DNA of 64,000 nt from Ditylenchus dipsaci (taxonomy: Eukaryota; Nematoda; Chromadorea; Rhabditida; Anguinidae), in NCBI GenBank assembly GCA_004194705.1, contig SADC01001337.1, positions 124,001 through 188,000 of the forward strand. The letters are read 5' to 3'. The notes under the pieces were generated by a model. The model saw nothing but the letters and a program-made list of their open reading frames with translations. It searched no databases and was not told where the DNA came from. Below are positions 12,401-23,140 of this stretch, piece by piece; position 1 is the stretch's first letter; each line of letters starts with the position of its first letter. Made by a program: the position numbers and the translations under genes.

Positions 12401-15400
12401 TTGAAAACACTGCATGTAGCTTAAAGGGGCATGTTCGTGCGCGATGAAACACAATTTTCAAAAAAGAAAAGGCGCGAACCAGGCGTGCCAGAGATTTGAA
12501 AAAGATTTAAATTTTTTATATGAATTTTAAATTTCGTCAAACCCAGCAATTGTGTGTGCAGCGAAAGGCATTAGTACTCAACTTAACCCTCAGCCGGGTC
12601 AGGTTCCGAGGTTGAAACTGAGCTGGACCTCTTCGAAGTGTCTAGTGTTCTGAGTTCTGGGTTCGCTGAGCCTTTGGTTCGATTGTTGGTTTATGTAACG
12701 TAACTGCTTCCTGTTGGTTATCCCTCGATTTCGGTTCAGGTAACCGAAATCAAAAATCTTGTTTACCTGACAGATATACAAAAGAGCGAGAAGATTCGAG
12801 AAGAGTTGGTATGAAAAATTGGATTATTACTTGTTCCGCCCTGTTCGCTATACAGAGTGTGCAGCCACGCACAGATAGAACGCCCAACCAAAGGAAAATC
12901 TAAAACTCGACCGAAATCGAGGGATAACAAACCGGAAGCAATTACCCGAACAAACAACCGAACCGAAGGCTCGGCGAATTCAGAATTCAGAGCACGAGAC
13001 ACTCCGAAGAGGTCCAGCTAAATTTCATCTAGGGACCCAACCCGGCTGATTGATGATGGTTAAGTTGACTACTCATGCCTTTCGCTGCACACACAATTGT
13101 TGGGTTTGACAAAATTCAAAATTCATATACAAAATTTAAATCTTTTTCAAATCTCTGGCACGCCTGGTTCGCGCCTTTTCTATTTTAAATAATTGTGTGT
13201 TCATCACGCATGAACGGTTATGGGTATAAATTCCGCCGCATTAATTCCGCCAACATAAATTCCGCCAACATAAATTCCGCCAACATAAATTACGCCAACA
13301 TAAATTCCGCCGCATAAATTCCGCCAACATTAATTCCGCCACATACATTTCGCAGAAATTGATATTCGCGAAATGCAACAAAAATAGACAATAGTCTCTC
13401 TCCAACTTTGAATTTGCAGCATATGCTGACCCTAGGAATGAATAATGATCCTCACTCAAGCATAAAATTTATTCAACCGGCCAAAATATCATAACCAAAC
13501 AATAATGGACAAATAACATCAACGAAACAATTAAATACGGCGGAAAAGATTCAAATTGGCATCGAAAATGAAATTTGCGTCCATGGGAGCCACCAGTTCT
13601 ACCTCATTGTCGTCCTCTTCTGATCTGTTTTCCTCAGGACTACAGGACTACTCTAACGCTAATGTTCTTCTGCGTCAGCCCCTGCGATTTCTTTATTGAA
13701 TTCAGTACCATATGGCCAAGTTCTACATTCCGGTCGCCGATGAACATGCAGCCGAAAATGAGGAAAAAAGATCAGAAGAGGACGACAATGAGGTAGAACT
13801 GGTGGCTCCCATGGACGCAAATTTCATTTTCGACGCCAATTTGAATCTTTTCCGCCGAATTTAATTGTTTTGTTGATGTTATTTGTTCATTACTGTTTGG
13901 TTATGGTATTTTGGCCGGTTGAATAAATTTTATGCTTGAGTGAGGATCATTATTCATTACTAGGGTCAGCATATGCTGCAAATTCAAAGTTGGAGAGAGA
14001 TTGTCACTATGGTCTATTTTTGTTGCATTTCGCGAATATCAATTTCTGCGAAATGTATGTGGCGGAATTAATGTTGGCGGAATTTATGCGGCGGAATTTA
14101 TGTTGGCGGAATTAATGTTGGCGGAATTAATGCGGCGGAATTTATACCCATAACCCGCATGAACATGCCCCTTTAACTACTGTCATCGATTTTCTTGGAG
14201 AAATCGATGGGTCAAGAAGCTACCTACGCAAATTTTGGGTTTTTTGGGCCTCCCTGTATATTGTTTAATAATGTGATAAATAATTTTGAAAAAGAGGGTG
14301 TAGGAATTACCAAAATCATGTTTGAAACATGGCGAGCATCGAAATTTAAATTTTTATATGCAAATCAGGTCTGAAGACGAAGGTTATACTCTCAAATATG
14401 ACAAAAAGCCGTGCATTGATGCCTATCACTATTACGCCATGGTCGAGGATGCTGTATGGTGAGTTAAACTCGTTTAAATTCTGAATTATGATTGAAAAAA
14501 TATAGTACCGTAATCACTCTATTTATCGCCCACCCTCTAATAAACGCCCACCCTTAAGGACCTATATCTCAGTTTAAAAAAATTATTTTGCAAATCTGTT
14601 TTTGCGTTTTCCTAGTTACCACAAGTTTACCTGATTCCACTTTTTAAATTTTGGTTGAGCACCCAAAAATCTCAAAATCGAAATATTTTTTTTCCGATTT
14701 TTTAAGGGTTGAAAAAAAAACGCGCATGGGCGATTAAAAGAGTGAATACGGTAAATATTTGAGAAAACCATGATAACACCAAGTTTAATAATTTGACGTG
14801 AGATCACACATACAGTCGAGTCTGGATTTTACGATACCCCTATCCTACGGCACGCTCGATTTAACGGCACCTTCCGCAGACCATATTTGGTGTGATTTTA
14901 CTAAAAATGACTAAAGTCAAGCCTTGACTTCATGGCACCCTCGATTTCAAGGCACTTTTTTCCCCAGGGGTGCCGTAAAATCGAGACTTAATTGTATTGA
15001 CGGATATTTTCATTGAAAACTTTTCGATTTGAGCCTTACGAAATTATATTATATTTTTTGTTATAGTCGCAGTAGATTTTTACAATTAAAAAGAGTCTTT
15101 TAGGAAAGGTTTCTTCTTTACTTACGAAAAAGTGTATGCCAGCGAGCTCGAGTGTTTATCTATTCAAGGTGATTTTTCTGGGTGGGTTTCAACCTCATAA
15201 ATAAAATATTTGAAGGACAGTCGAGCACTTTGGCTGATGCCATTATAAAAGACTTCCCTAAGCCGTGAGTAATTATAAATGCTTTTTCTCTTTCACGCTA
15301 TATGTTTCAGAATGTCCCTGTTTGTGGACAGAGCGGAAACAATTCTGCATGACAGATTTGGAGATGTTTTCTATTGGAAGGCTAGAAGATCTATGCGATA

Positions 15401-16573
15401 TGCTAAGAAGCTGGTCGAAATAGGCAATCGATTTAGGTAAAAAGCAACTGAGTTATTCTTTTTCAACTGACAAGGTTTGCTCTAGGCTGGAGCACTTCAA
15501 CTCTACAGACCAGACTGATCGAACTCCTTTAGCAGACGACTGGGAGATGGACAAATTAAACCACAACCAAGCTACAGGCGGCAACTACATGTGTGTGCAC
15601 TGGAGAAGGGCTGACTTTGTGCGCTCCCATCGACAACACGTCCTTCCATCGAATCCACTGCTAGACAGGTCAGCGGTTTAGATTGAAAATGATATTTGAC
15701 GAAGCCTGGCCAGCTAGCTATAGGTTTTTTGTAATCTTCACTTTATTTATAAACGTACACAGTTATCTTTTTTGCTGATTTTTTTAGTAGCTGAAATTTC
15801 ATGAGAAATCCGAATCACAAATTATAATTTAATGAAAAAATCTGGTTGCCGATATATACGTGCCAAGAATTCAAATGATGACCGATCTTACTGTAGGTCG
15901 TAACTAGGTAACCATGAGTCTTTTTACTCTGCTTTGAGATTTGAATTTCTCAGGAAATTTCAGCTACTAAGGCTCCAGAATTTTTTTTAAAGAGTTACTT
16001 TATTTAAATTTATTTTAACAAATTCAAGATAAAACTCCTGTGTAGGCCTGGTTATGCATGATATTTCACTGTGAAATTTTCACCTGCCACAAAAGCTTTC
16101 GACAGACACCGCAATACTTATACATGTATATGATCATATACTCGATTTAGATAGTGGAACAAATGAGTAAATTAGGATTGGAGCACTTATTCCTCAGTAC
16201 AGATGCAGACATTAAGGAAGTAGAGGTTTTGGAGCAGCAACTCGACCATCTCCAACCCACTCACGTTCACCGCTTTCTGGCCGAGGAAATGTCAGATGCA
16301 GCTGTGTCCATAGTTGACCAGTGGGTTTGTGCTCATGCTCGACACTTTGTTGGCACTCATCTGTCTACATTCTCCTTTAGGTTGGCTACAAACTCTGAAA
16401 AACGTCAAAAATAAATTCCCTGTTTGTAGAATTCATGAAGACCGGGAAATTCTGGGTTCCCCCCTGCGACTACGTTCAATCGCTTGTGTTCTGATGAGGA
16501 GGAGCAAGCTAAGGAAAAGGAGGGAGATTCTGCCTGTGAACAGCCAGCCAAATGGACCATTGTTTATGAGTAG
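9419..16573 (+). CDS. POFUT2: GDP-fucose protein O-fucosyltransferase 2
   Basis: ER enzyme that adds O-fucose to thrombospondin type 1 repeats. Exons: 9419-9556, 9604-9685, 11428-11628, 14369-14458, 15104-15168, 15216-15264, 15311-15436, 15486-15668, about 16151-16380, then 16437-16573. The start gives a signal peptide (MAGPIVVLIICLLLPFLNC). Family landmarks in order: GEGFNLRRDVYMRI (contains the catalytic Glu of the family), YVLVLPPW, RLKWAEFFDL, KPCIDAYHYY, WRRADFVRSHRQ (the HxRRxDF-type donor-binding motif), VDQWVCAHARHFV, STFSFR and ACEQPAKWTIVYE before TAG. Length is close to the usual ~430 residues. The frame is broken near 11459, at the 15668/16151 junction and near 16455; each is explained by one lost base. 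Donor GTTGGC at 16381 is non-consensus. Introns 2 and 4 are swollen by transposons. Confidence 0.93.
9740..11401. mobile_element. Palindromic DNA transposon, 8-bp TSD ATATTTGC, in POFUT2 intron 2
   Basis: Ends GGTAACCGGACATTTGTC and its near complement at 11384-11401, flanked by perfect ATATTTGC duplications at 9732-9739 and 11402-11409. Subtracting element and one TSD reduces intron 2 from 1742 to 72 bp. It hosts the nested element 9909-11214. The 8-bp TSD suggests hAT or a related superfamily; the GG...CC ends are not typical hAT. Confidence 0.85.
9909..11214. mobile_element. Nested palindromic element, 8-bp TSD GTAAAATT
   Basis: Ends GGCGCTACCCAG and CTGGGTAGCGCC, with perfect GTAAAATT duplications at 9901-9908 and 11215-11222. 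The arms continue through 'agtactgtttcgtaaaagtc' and its complement. A truncated copy of the right half is at 56050-56417 and of the left end at about 32746-32830. The interior has a second inverted repeat around 10600-10800. No transposase seen. Confidence 0.85.
11810..12411. mobile_element. hAT-like palindromic MITE, 8-bp TSD GCATGTAG
   Basis: Ends TCAGTGTTTACAAAAGTC and GACTTTTGAAAACACT, with perfect GCATGTAG at 11802-11809 and 12412-12419. The arms are rich in 'tcaaggt' repeats and the centre in 'cccgggaatattcc'. It lies in POFUT2 intron 4 (11629-14368). Confidence 0.8.
12425..14172. mobile_element. piggyBac-like palindromic MITE with TTAA duplication
   Basis: Begins AGGGGCATGTTCGTGCG after TTAA at 12421-12424 and ends CATGCCCCT before TTAA at 14173-14176. 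It is one long palindrome whose right end is interrupted by the element 13216-14155. TTAA duplication is the signature of piggyBac-type insertion. Shorter relatives with the same AGGGGCATG end are at 60633-60864, and a related one is at 35279-35511. Confidence 0.85.
13216..14155. mobile_element. Tandem-unit foldback element, 9-bp TSD CGCATGAAC
   Basis: Ends GGTTATGGGTATAAATT and its exact complement. The inner part of each arm is 5-7 tandem units such as ATTCCGCCAACATAA; the unit on the right arm reads GGCGGAATTTATGTT. Perfect 9-bp duplications CGCATGAAC lie at 13207-13215 and 14156-14164, inside the right terminal repeat of the TTAA element. The central arms (about 13570-13850) form a second long inverted repeat. 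9-bp TSDs are typical of Mutator-like elements; the tandem terminal repeats recall foldback elements. Confidence 0.85.
14506..14753. mobile_element. TACCGTA-family MITE in POFUT2 intron
   Basis: Ends TACCGTAATCACTCT and AGAGTGAATACGGTA, inverted. Member of the family also at 23141, 35701, 36179 and 57262; the interior shares a phrase reading 'cgcccaccctctaataaacg'. Confidence 0.75.
14811..14996. mobile_element. pogo/Tigger-like MITE
   Basis: Begins TACAGTCGAGTCTGGATTTTACG and ends with a diverged complement 'aaaatcgagacttaattgta'. The CAGTC(A/G)A(A/C)(C/T)CTC-type end and TA at both sides match Tigger/pogo MITEs. The interior consists of 'cctcgatttaacggcac' phrases. Confidence 0.65.
15780..15985. 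repeat. Inverted repeat in POFUT2 intron 9
   Basis: Left 'ttagtagctgaaatttcatg' pairs with right 'ggaaatttcagctactaagg'. Its insertion lies in the intron just before the exon whose phase does not match; whether it disturbed the splice site cannot be seen. Confidence 0.6.
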
Positions 16574-16712
16574 TGACCAAAAGTATTTATTAATGATGTT
16601 ATTACATACTCCTGTACATTTTTATACAACTCTAATTGACTGGTCTAATACTTATTGAGTTTTTGGGTGATCTCTTCGAAGCATTATATTATTTGGTGTA
16701 CGCAAGCCAGCC

Positions 16713-19411
16713 TTAGTCCACATTTATTTCCCATAACTCAGAAATGGTAAAGCCCGGTTTCAGTTGTTCAATAGCCACACCCAGCTCCTAAATGCATTTA
16801 GTTTTGATATCTTATAACATTTTGGCTGTAAACAAAATATTTTTGCTGAGCGAAGAAAAATAAATAAAGTACCTCAGAGTAAACTATGGCTCGTTGCTCA
16901 TCTCCATTTAGTCCATCTGAGAAATAAGCCTAAATTTAAATTGCACCGATTTATTAGAATACAGTCATCGGTCGAGAGGAAGAGCCCTCGAAAGTTAGTT
17001 TCAGCCGAAAGTCCGACAATTTTTAACCTAATTTTAAAGTCGGATGTCAATTCTGATTTGGGAGTTTTACCCAAAAGAATAGAAAGGATTCAATTTCAAG
17101 AGCCTTTTTGTAAAGACCCTCGCCGGTCGATTAAACGGGCATGCCCGTTTAATTTTCAACCCCTCGAAAATTGGAAAATTGTGAGGTCGATCTCGGAATT
17201 TCGGGTGCTCAACTAAAATCTAAAACCTGGAATCGATAGAGCTCGTGGGAGTTAAGAAAATGCATCTAACAGCTTTGCAAAATGTTCACTCTGCTCCGAG
17301 ATATAAGTCCTCAAAGTTGAGGTGGCCCGTTTATTAGAGAGTTCCCGTTTAATAGAATATATACGGTAATGAATCTTTTTTGACGTTATATATAGTAGCA
17401 TAGGTCTCTTCAGCGAAACTGTTTCCATTTTAAAAAATAACCGGCGAAATATAAATTCTTGCAATTTTTGGACTGGACTGACGAATAAAAGTTGACAAAT
17501 TGTTAGATTCAGGGTGCAAACTGCTCGAAAATCTGTCTGATTATCGGTTGCAAAACCGGATCGATAATTAGTCCGAAAATCCTTCCAACTTTGGAAAAGC
17601 ATGCGGCCTGAGTATGGGCTCAGAAGCAGCAAAGGTCACGCTCCATATCAGCTCAATGGTTAATTTTAGACCGCTTTTTTAAATTATACTATTTGCCTTC
17701 AAGACACCTTTGCATTACTTAAAAGTACAAGCATAAAATTATACCGCAAAAGCATCGATTCTCAGTGGTTTATCGTCGATTTCGGATTCCTGGTCTTGAT
17801 TGTCAGTGGTGCTTGGTTGTGGGTCGGGTGGTTGGTAGAAATCCTAAATATTTTACACAAAAGCATGGCATCTTTTTTAATTGTTTTGTTAAAAATATAC
17901 CGCTTGATCTCGTGTGAATTGCACCCCGAACGTGGGAGATTTTGGTAGGAGGTGTGAAGAGCTTGAATTGTACGGCATACAATCTCAAGTCGTTCTTCTG
18001 GATCGATTCGAAAGCCGAGTATGTATTCGCCACTCTGAAATTATGGAGGGTTTTAGTTAAAATTTTAGCTGGAACAGTTACCTGAAGAGAAGTTTCGAGC
18101 ACAAGAGCGTGCCCAAACCTAGAATCTCTGACTCGACAGCTACGCAACTGTAGGAAGGGGATGCTGACATTGTAAAGGGGGTTTAGAGATGCATACCACA
18201 CAATCCGAATAGATGTAATAATCAACACACCCAAGTTGCCCTTAATTTATTGTAAAAGGTTGACCCGGAAAACATGATCCCAGCATTTTCTCTAGTAGTC
18301 CCCAACCCTCAATTTTGGAGACCTATGACTTTAAGGCCAAATTTTGACAAGGAATCTGAAAAATGCTACAAAATTTGAGAAAAACGAAATAATCTTATAA
18401 TTTTGAATCCGCTAAAAGAACGAAGAAACGTTAATTTACCAAAGTTTTGATTTTTTGCCCTTGGTTGATTTAGGATCGACCAAATTTGTTTTCTATTTTT
18501 CAGGTTGAAAAGGGTCTCCATGAGGATTAATAGAAAAAATACGGTAAGTCATATTGCTTCAAACTACCAAAAATGAATAAAAAACCGTTGTTTTAGCTCA
18601 ATCATTCACTTGCCTGATCACTACTCAAGTTCCAAACACCATCAATCTTGTCACACTGAGTTTCCAATGGCAGAAGTTTTAATTTTCCTCATCATTTACC
18701 AGCGCACTTCGCATCTTCATTTCCCTGTACATCTTGGATGTCTCATAAGCTCTGCAAACCAGAGATAAATAAATAAAAACAATCCAAGTCCCGACCTATG
18801 CATGCCAATCACGGTGGCAAATAGTTTTGTCTGCAAAAACACAATAAATAAAATAATTAAAATGGCTACTATTTATCCTAGACTCACACTAGATGGGTTG
18901 ATACAAGTGAAAACAAACTCGAATTTGGTAGAAGACAAGCCTTTGGACATTATGTAAAGGGACTCCGCCTGGCCGCGAATTTTCTAAAAGCAGATCAAAG
19001 ATTAATTGCTAGATTTTTTTTCTAAATCAATATCACAGATTTGGCAATTTTGGTGGTGATGCCAGTGATAGTGTTGTAACCGATGCTGAGATTGATTCTA
19101 GGAGCAGAGACAGCATGCCAGACAAGTCGCAGATTGTGACCCGAAGCACCCCTCTATCCCCGTTGTTGCCTTTGGTGTCTTCCACATTGTCGATGCGCTC
19201 CACAATAAACTCCCCAGCAGTCAGGCGAAGAAGTCTGAACAATGAGGCGTGTATTGGTAAAAAAACTTGTGAGAGGACGACTACCTTGTGTCCAAATCAA
19301 AAAGCACATCCCTGTCCTGCCATATCTGATAAAGAGCAAATTTGTCTTACCGTACAGATTCGCTTTACCTTACCTGATCAGAAGCTGCTGTTTCACGTTT
19401 TTTCCAAGCAT
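16713..19411 (-). CDS. BBS5: Bardet-Biedl syndrome 5 protein (BBSome subunit)
   Basis: BBSome component with two PH-like (DM16) domains that bind phosphoinositides at the ciliary base. Exons, 5' to 3': 19374-19411, 19285-19325, 19037-19234, 18888-18983, 18796-18830, 18614-18751, 18082-18240, 17901-18034, 17745-17843, 16873-16929, 16713-16787. Total about 356 codons, against ~340 in animals. Landmarks: WQDRDVLFDLDT, NVEDTKGNNGDRGVLRVT, RINLSIGYNTITGITTK, AYETSKMYREMKMRSAL, DKIDGVWNLSSDQ, IRIVWYASLNPLYNVSIPF, SGEYILGFRIDPEERL, AYFSDGLNGDEQ and ELGVAIEQLKPGFTISELWE before TAA. A GC-AG type donor (CAGgcaagt) closes exon 6. Four single-base frame breaks occur in exons 1, 3, 6 and 8, each next to a homopolymer. 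The 815-bp intron 9 holds an inserted repeat. Confidence 0.95.
16930..17744. repeat. Repeat-filled BBS5 intron 9
   Basis: Contains a diverged TACCGTA-family copy (about 16935-17370; 'ttattagaatacag' at the left, 'aatatatacggtaa' at the right, and the shared interior phrase 'ctccgagatataagtcctca'). The remainder has no recognisable feature. Confidence 0.5.
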
Positions 19412-20282
19412 TTTGGAAAGAAAAGTATTTTACTTAAACTGCAGATAAATTCTTAAAGTATTGCTGCTTAAGAGATTTCAGTTACTATGGCAACTCCTCG
19501 AGCGGACAAATTAATTTTGTCTAAAGCACCAAGACTTTTAATAGGGCTGAGCGTTGCCAAAATGACGCCAAGATTGAGTTGAAAATTGGGCCAATCTTGG
19601 CCAAGATTGCCAATATTGTCCCAATATTGCCTCAATTTCAAAATTTACCCAGATCATTTGAAAAAAAAAAACTAGGGAGACAGAACTACCGCTTCCCCAT
19701 ATGCCGAAAAAAAGAGTCCGAGACAATTCACATTCAGGAAAAATTCACCTCCACTGACAATTCACCTCCCGGGTCAATTCACATCCGAAAATAAAAAACA
19801 TTTCGAAAGTTCATCACAGCAAGTTTATTCGAATGAGTGCATAAAATAACAACAACAGCAAATAAAAATGTGCATCAAAGAACTTCTAATCACATATATC
19901 ATAATTACTGGCAATAAGTGGCCAGATTTTACGGGCAATTTTTGGCGAGAAGTCAAAATTCGTAATTGCTCAAAATTTTTAATTTTTATTAGGGCTAGAA
20001 AAAAACTGAAAAGCTTATTTGGCGCTACTTGGATATACCCCCCTCCCCCAAATCAACTTTTTTCAAAGTGTTTCCAAACACCCTATATCGACCTAAAATG
20101 GCCTCAGAAGTTCAAAAAAGGCATTATTTTTGAGTTCTGGTCAATAAAAAACTGAGTTTTGGGACCACCCAAAATCACCCGTTTTGACCATTTTTAAAGG
20201 GATTTAGGTCTGTATTTGGGTGGAAATGGACTAAAAATGGGCCGATTTAGTGTGAAAAAGAAGATGTTGAACGTAGTTTTGT
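19412..20282. other. Intergenic; short tandem units
   Basis: No coding exon supported. 19555-19630 has loose repeats of 'gccaagattg/ccaatattg'. 19725-19790 has four imperfect units containing ATTCACCTCC/ATTCACATCC (complement GGAGGTGAATTG), resembling the tandem arms of the foldback-type elements. 20020-20712 is an inverted repeat (left 'ggatatacccccctccccca', right 'gggggggggtatattcaagt'). Confidence 0.45.
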
Positions 20283-20988
20283 TGACTGGGGCCTACCGCA
20301 TAAATAAACTCTAGTATGCATGCTTTTTGATGCATCCAGAGTCACTTTCGAGTGATATGCGTCTAAGGTATGTCGGTGTGCGCATCTCAACCCCAAGCAA
20401 CCAAGCCCCCTGCGCCCCGAAGGTTAGGTAGGTTAGAGATGCGCGCACTCACTTACCTTAGACATAATTCCGAGCAAGACTCTTTAACAAAAATGCATTT
20501 AGAGACTATTTTTGCCCAGCTCCAGTGACCAAAACATTATAAAACAGGTAAAAAGTCAAAATTTAAAAGTGCCCAAAACTCAATTTTTTATTGACCAGAA
20601 CTTAAAAATAATGTCTTTTTTGAACTTCTGAGGCCATTTATGTCGATATAGGGTGTTTGGAGACACTTTTAAAAAAAGTTGATTTAGGGGGGGGGTATAT
20701 TCAAGTAGGGTCGCTTATTTAATAGCAAACTCCTTGCTCTGTCAAATGAGTAATTGCTTGTTGTCCACAAGGGCTTGCCTATAAAAGATAACTTACACGG
20801 GAAAGGCACGACCACCCCGTGCGCTATCAAAAAACCTTATATACCAAAAGATAGCCCTAACAGAGCTTGTTATCATCTTGCAATCAAAATTTCCTATGGA
20901 GCAGTCTAGGCCGAGATATTCCACTTTTAAAGTTGTAAAATTGATCAGCTGGAATATACTAACAATAAATGGCAGTAATGAACACGTC

Positions 20989-21055
20989 AGTATGGCGCAG
21001 TGGGATCGTTGCGAACGCTCTTTTTTCATGTCGCAGGTTCGACTCCACTCGAATC
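20989..21055 (+). repeat. tRNA-derived SINE-like unit
   Basis: Contains a pol III A box (TATGGCGCAGTGGG) and, 32 bp further on, a B box (GGTTCGACTCC). The spacing and the end 'gaatcattcc' match a tRNA-derived SINE head, but the anticodon arm cannot fold as in a real tRNA. Confidence 0.7.
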
Positions 21056-21404
21056 ATTCCTTTTTTTCATATTTTTTTCGCTGATTCAAATAATTTTGAA
21101 CAACTATCAACAAAACTCAATCTCACAATCAATTTAATTTTTTGACGAATTTTTTTATTGGCGATTAACAAATAATCAATGGCAATGCTTGTCCACAACA
21201 AAATGTTCGGAACAGATATACTGATCACAATAGGAGCAACAAATGAAGCTTATGTTTGCATAATTTGGTTCCCAACAATTTCGTGACAAATTTGGAGGAA
21301 AGCAATGCGTCAAAAAATTAAATTGATTGTGAGATTGAGTTTTGTTGATAGTTGTCCAAAATTATTTGAATCAGCGAAAAAAATATGAAAAAAAGGAATG
21401 ATTC

Positions 21405-21480
21405 GAGTGGGAGTCAAACCTGCGACATGAAAAAAGAGCGTTCGCAGCGATCCCACTGCGCCATACTGACATGTTTATTA
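21405..21480 (-). repeat. Inverted copy of the tRNA-like SINE unit
   Basis: Complement of 20989-21055 with a few differences (B box reads GGTTTGACTCC). It forms the opposite arm of the palindrome, so a SINE was present before or during the formation of the inverted duplication. Confidence 0.7.
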
Positions 21481-22168
21481 CTGCCATTTATTGTTGGTAT
21501 ATTCCAGCTGATCAATTTTACAACTTTAAAAGTGGAATATCTCGGCCTAGACTGCTCCATAGGAAATTTTGATTGCAAGATGATAACAAGCTCAGTTAGG
21601 GCTATCTTTTGTATATAAGGTTTTTTGATAGCGCACGGGGTGATCGTGCCTTTCCGTGTTAGAGAAATGCTCAATGAACTACTTGATAAAAAAGACATTT
21701 GCTCAAATAAGGGTTGCTCAAATAACCGATGTAATTCAGTGATTTACTACTGAATTACATCGGTTATTTGAGCATACCCTTATTTGAGCAAATGTCTTTT
21801 TTTTATCAAATAGTTCATTGAGCATTACTCTAATTTATCTTTTATAGGCACGCCGTCCACAAGTGTATACATAACAGAGTTTATTTATGCGGTAGGCCCC
21901 AGTTAAGCGAGGTAGATGTTGTTAGGATTAATTTGATTACTATTTCGTCTCGTATGGAATTCTATGTGACATTCGTCAGTTATTTTTTGGTCGTGTAATT
22001 GTCGTGTTGTGCTATAAATTGTTCTCTGTTATAACCGTGTGCTTTTAGTCTATTGAGAACCAGATAAGCGCGTGTTCCAATATCTATAGGTCCCGTATCA
22101 TATTCTATTCATTGCCTTTACAACAATACCCTCAGTATTTATACAAAAAAAGTTATAATAATAAGCGC

Positions 22169-22783
22169 TAGAGATGATGACGGGACGGGACAATTCCGTC
22201 CCGTCCCGCCAATTTTAGAGAATCGTCCCGTCCCGGAATCCCGCCCGGAAATTTTTTGACATCTGTCCCGTCCCGGTGTCCCGTCCCGAAGAAAATTATT
22301 TAAATTCCGTCTTGTCCCGTCCCGAAAAAATTCAATTTGTCAAAAACTACTTTTGACTTCTAATTACAGTCAACCCTCGATATTAACAAGTTGTCAACAA
22401 GTACCGAGGGACCGTTGTTAATAACAACGGCCCCTTGGTTCTCCCTTGCACGCGATGTGTACGACTACAGGAGGACGAATTTGGACCCGAAGAAGGCGGA
22501 GATGATCATGTTCCTCAACCGCAGCTTGCCTCTGCTGGAATAACAATTCGGAGTCCTAGTAGTAGTTCTAGTTAAATTGTTTGTTTTGTTTGAGAGATGA
22601 ATAAAGCATATAGGATTGAAATTCCCGATCGGAAATTTTTATGACCGTCCTGAAAATCTTCTTTGTTCCGGGGTCCCGTCCCGATATAAATTTTTGACCT
22701 GTCCCGTCCCGCGTCCCGTCCCGAAATTTTCGAATTTGAATCCTGTCCCGTCCCGTCTCGAAAAGCTAAAGGCATCATCTCTA
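22169..22783. mobile_element. hAT element relic, 8-bp TSD ATAAGCGC
   Basis: Ends TAGAGATGATG and CATCATCTCTA; perfect ATAAGCGC at 22161-22168 and 22784-22791. The arms are runs of CCCGTCCCG units. The centre (about 22450-22545, plus strand) encodes [20 protein letters not shown] followed by SLPLLE and a stop, which looks like the very C-terminus of a hAT transposase (hATC dimerisation region). So this is an internal-deletion derivative of an autonomous hAT. Confidence 0.85.
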
Positions 22784-23140
22784 ATAAGCGCAACAATTCT
22801 AACTCATACCCTTCGATTTTAATACTCTTTGAGGAGGGGGGGGGGTGCACTGTATGCTGTCGTTCTACTTCGTGCAAGTTATAATCGATGCGAGTAGGAG
22901 GGGAGCGCGAGTTGGGTGTCGTTCACGTTGACCACACTGCTCTGCTTCACCACTACACTAATCAGTAACTTGTGTACAAGAAACTATTTTAGCCTAAGTA
23001 ATTTAATTTCTAAGGCAATAACACATTCTAAATATTGTGCCTAAAATTATTGGAGTAAAAAGTGTTCCGCGCGCACTCAAACATTCGAAATTCTCGTTGC
23101 CGGCAACGGCAATGGTTCTTTAAATAACATATCATTTAGG

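Larger units (their letters stand above)
20283..21905. repeat. Very long composite palindrome
   Basis: Outer arms GGGGCCTACCGCATAAATAAA at 20288 and its complement ending near 21903, with the 'gatgcatccagagtcacttt' module just inside. Further pairing between 20760-21110 and 21290-21870 spans the duplicated tRNA-like unit. The same outer end recurs at 33285-33310, 33675-33690 and, decayed, at 57175-57200. A transcript would form a hairpin of several hundred base pairs. Confidence 0.75.

Noticed and set aside
12599..13002. Minus-strand open frames of 60-79 codons
   Set aside because: They lie on the arms of the TTAA palindrome and partly mirror each other; not genes.
20989..21055. A functional tRNA gene
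   Set aside because: A and B boxes are present but acceptor and anticodon arms do not pair, and the unit is mirrored in a palindrome. SINE head is a better reading.
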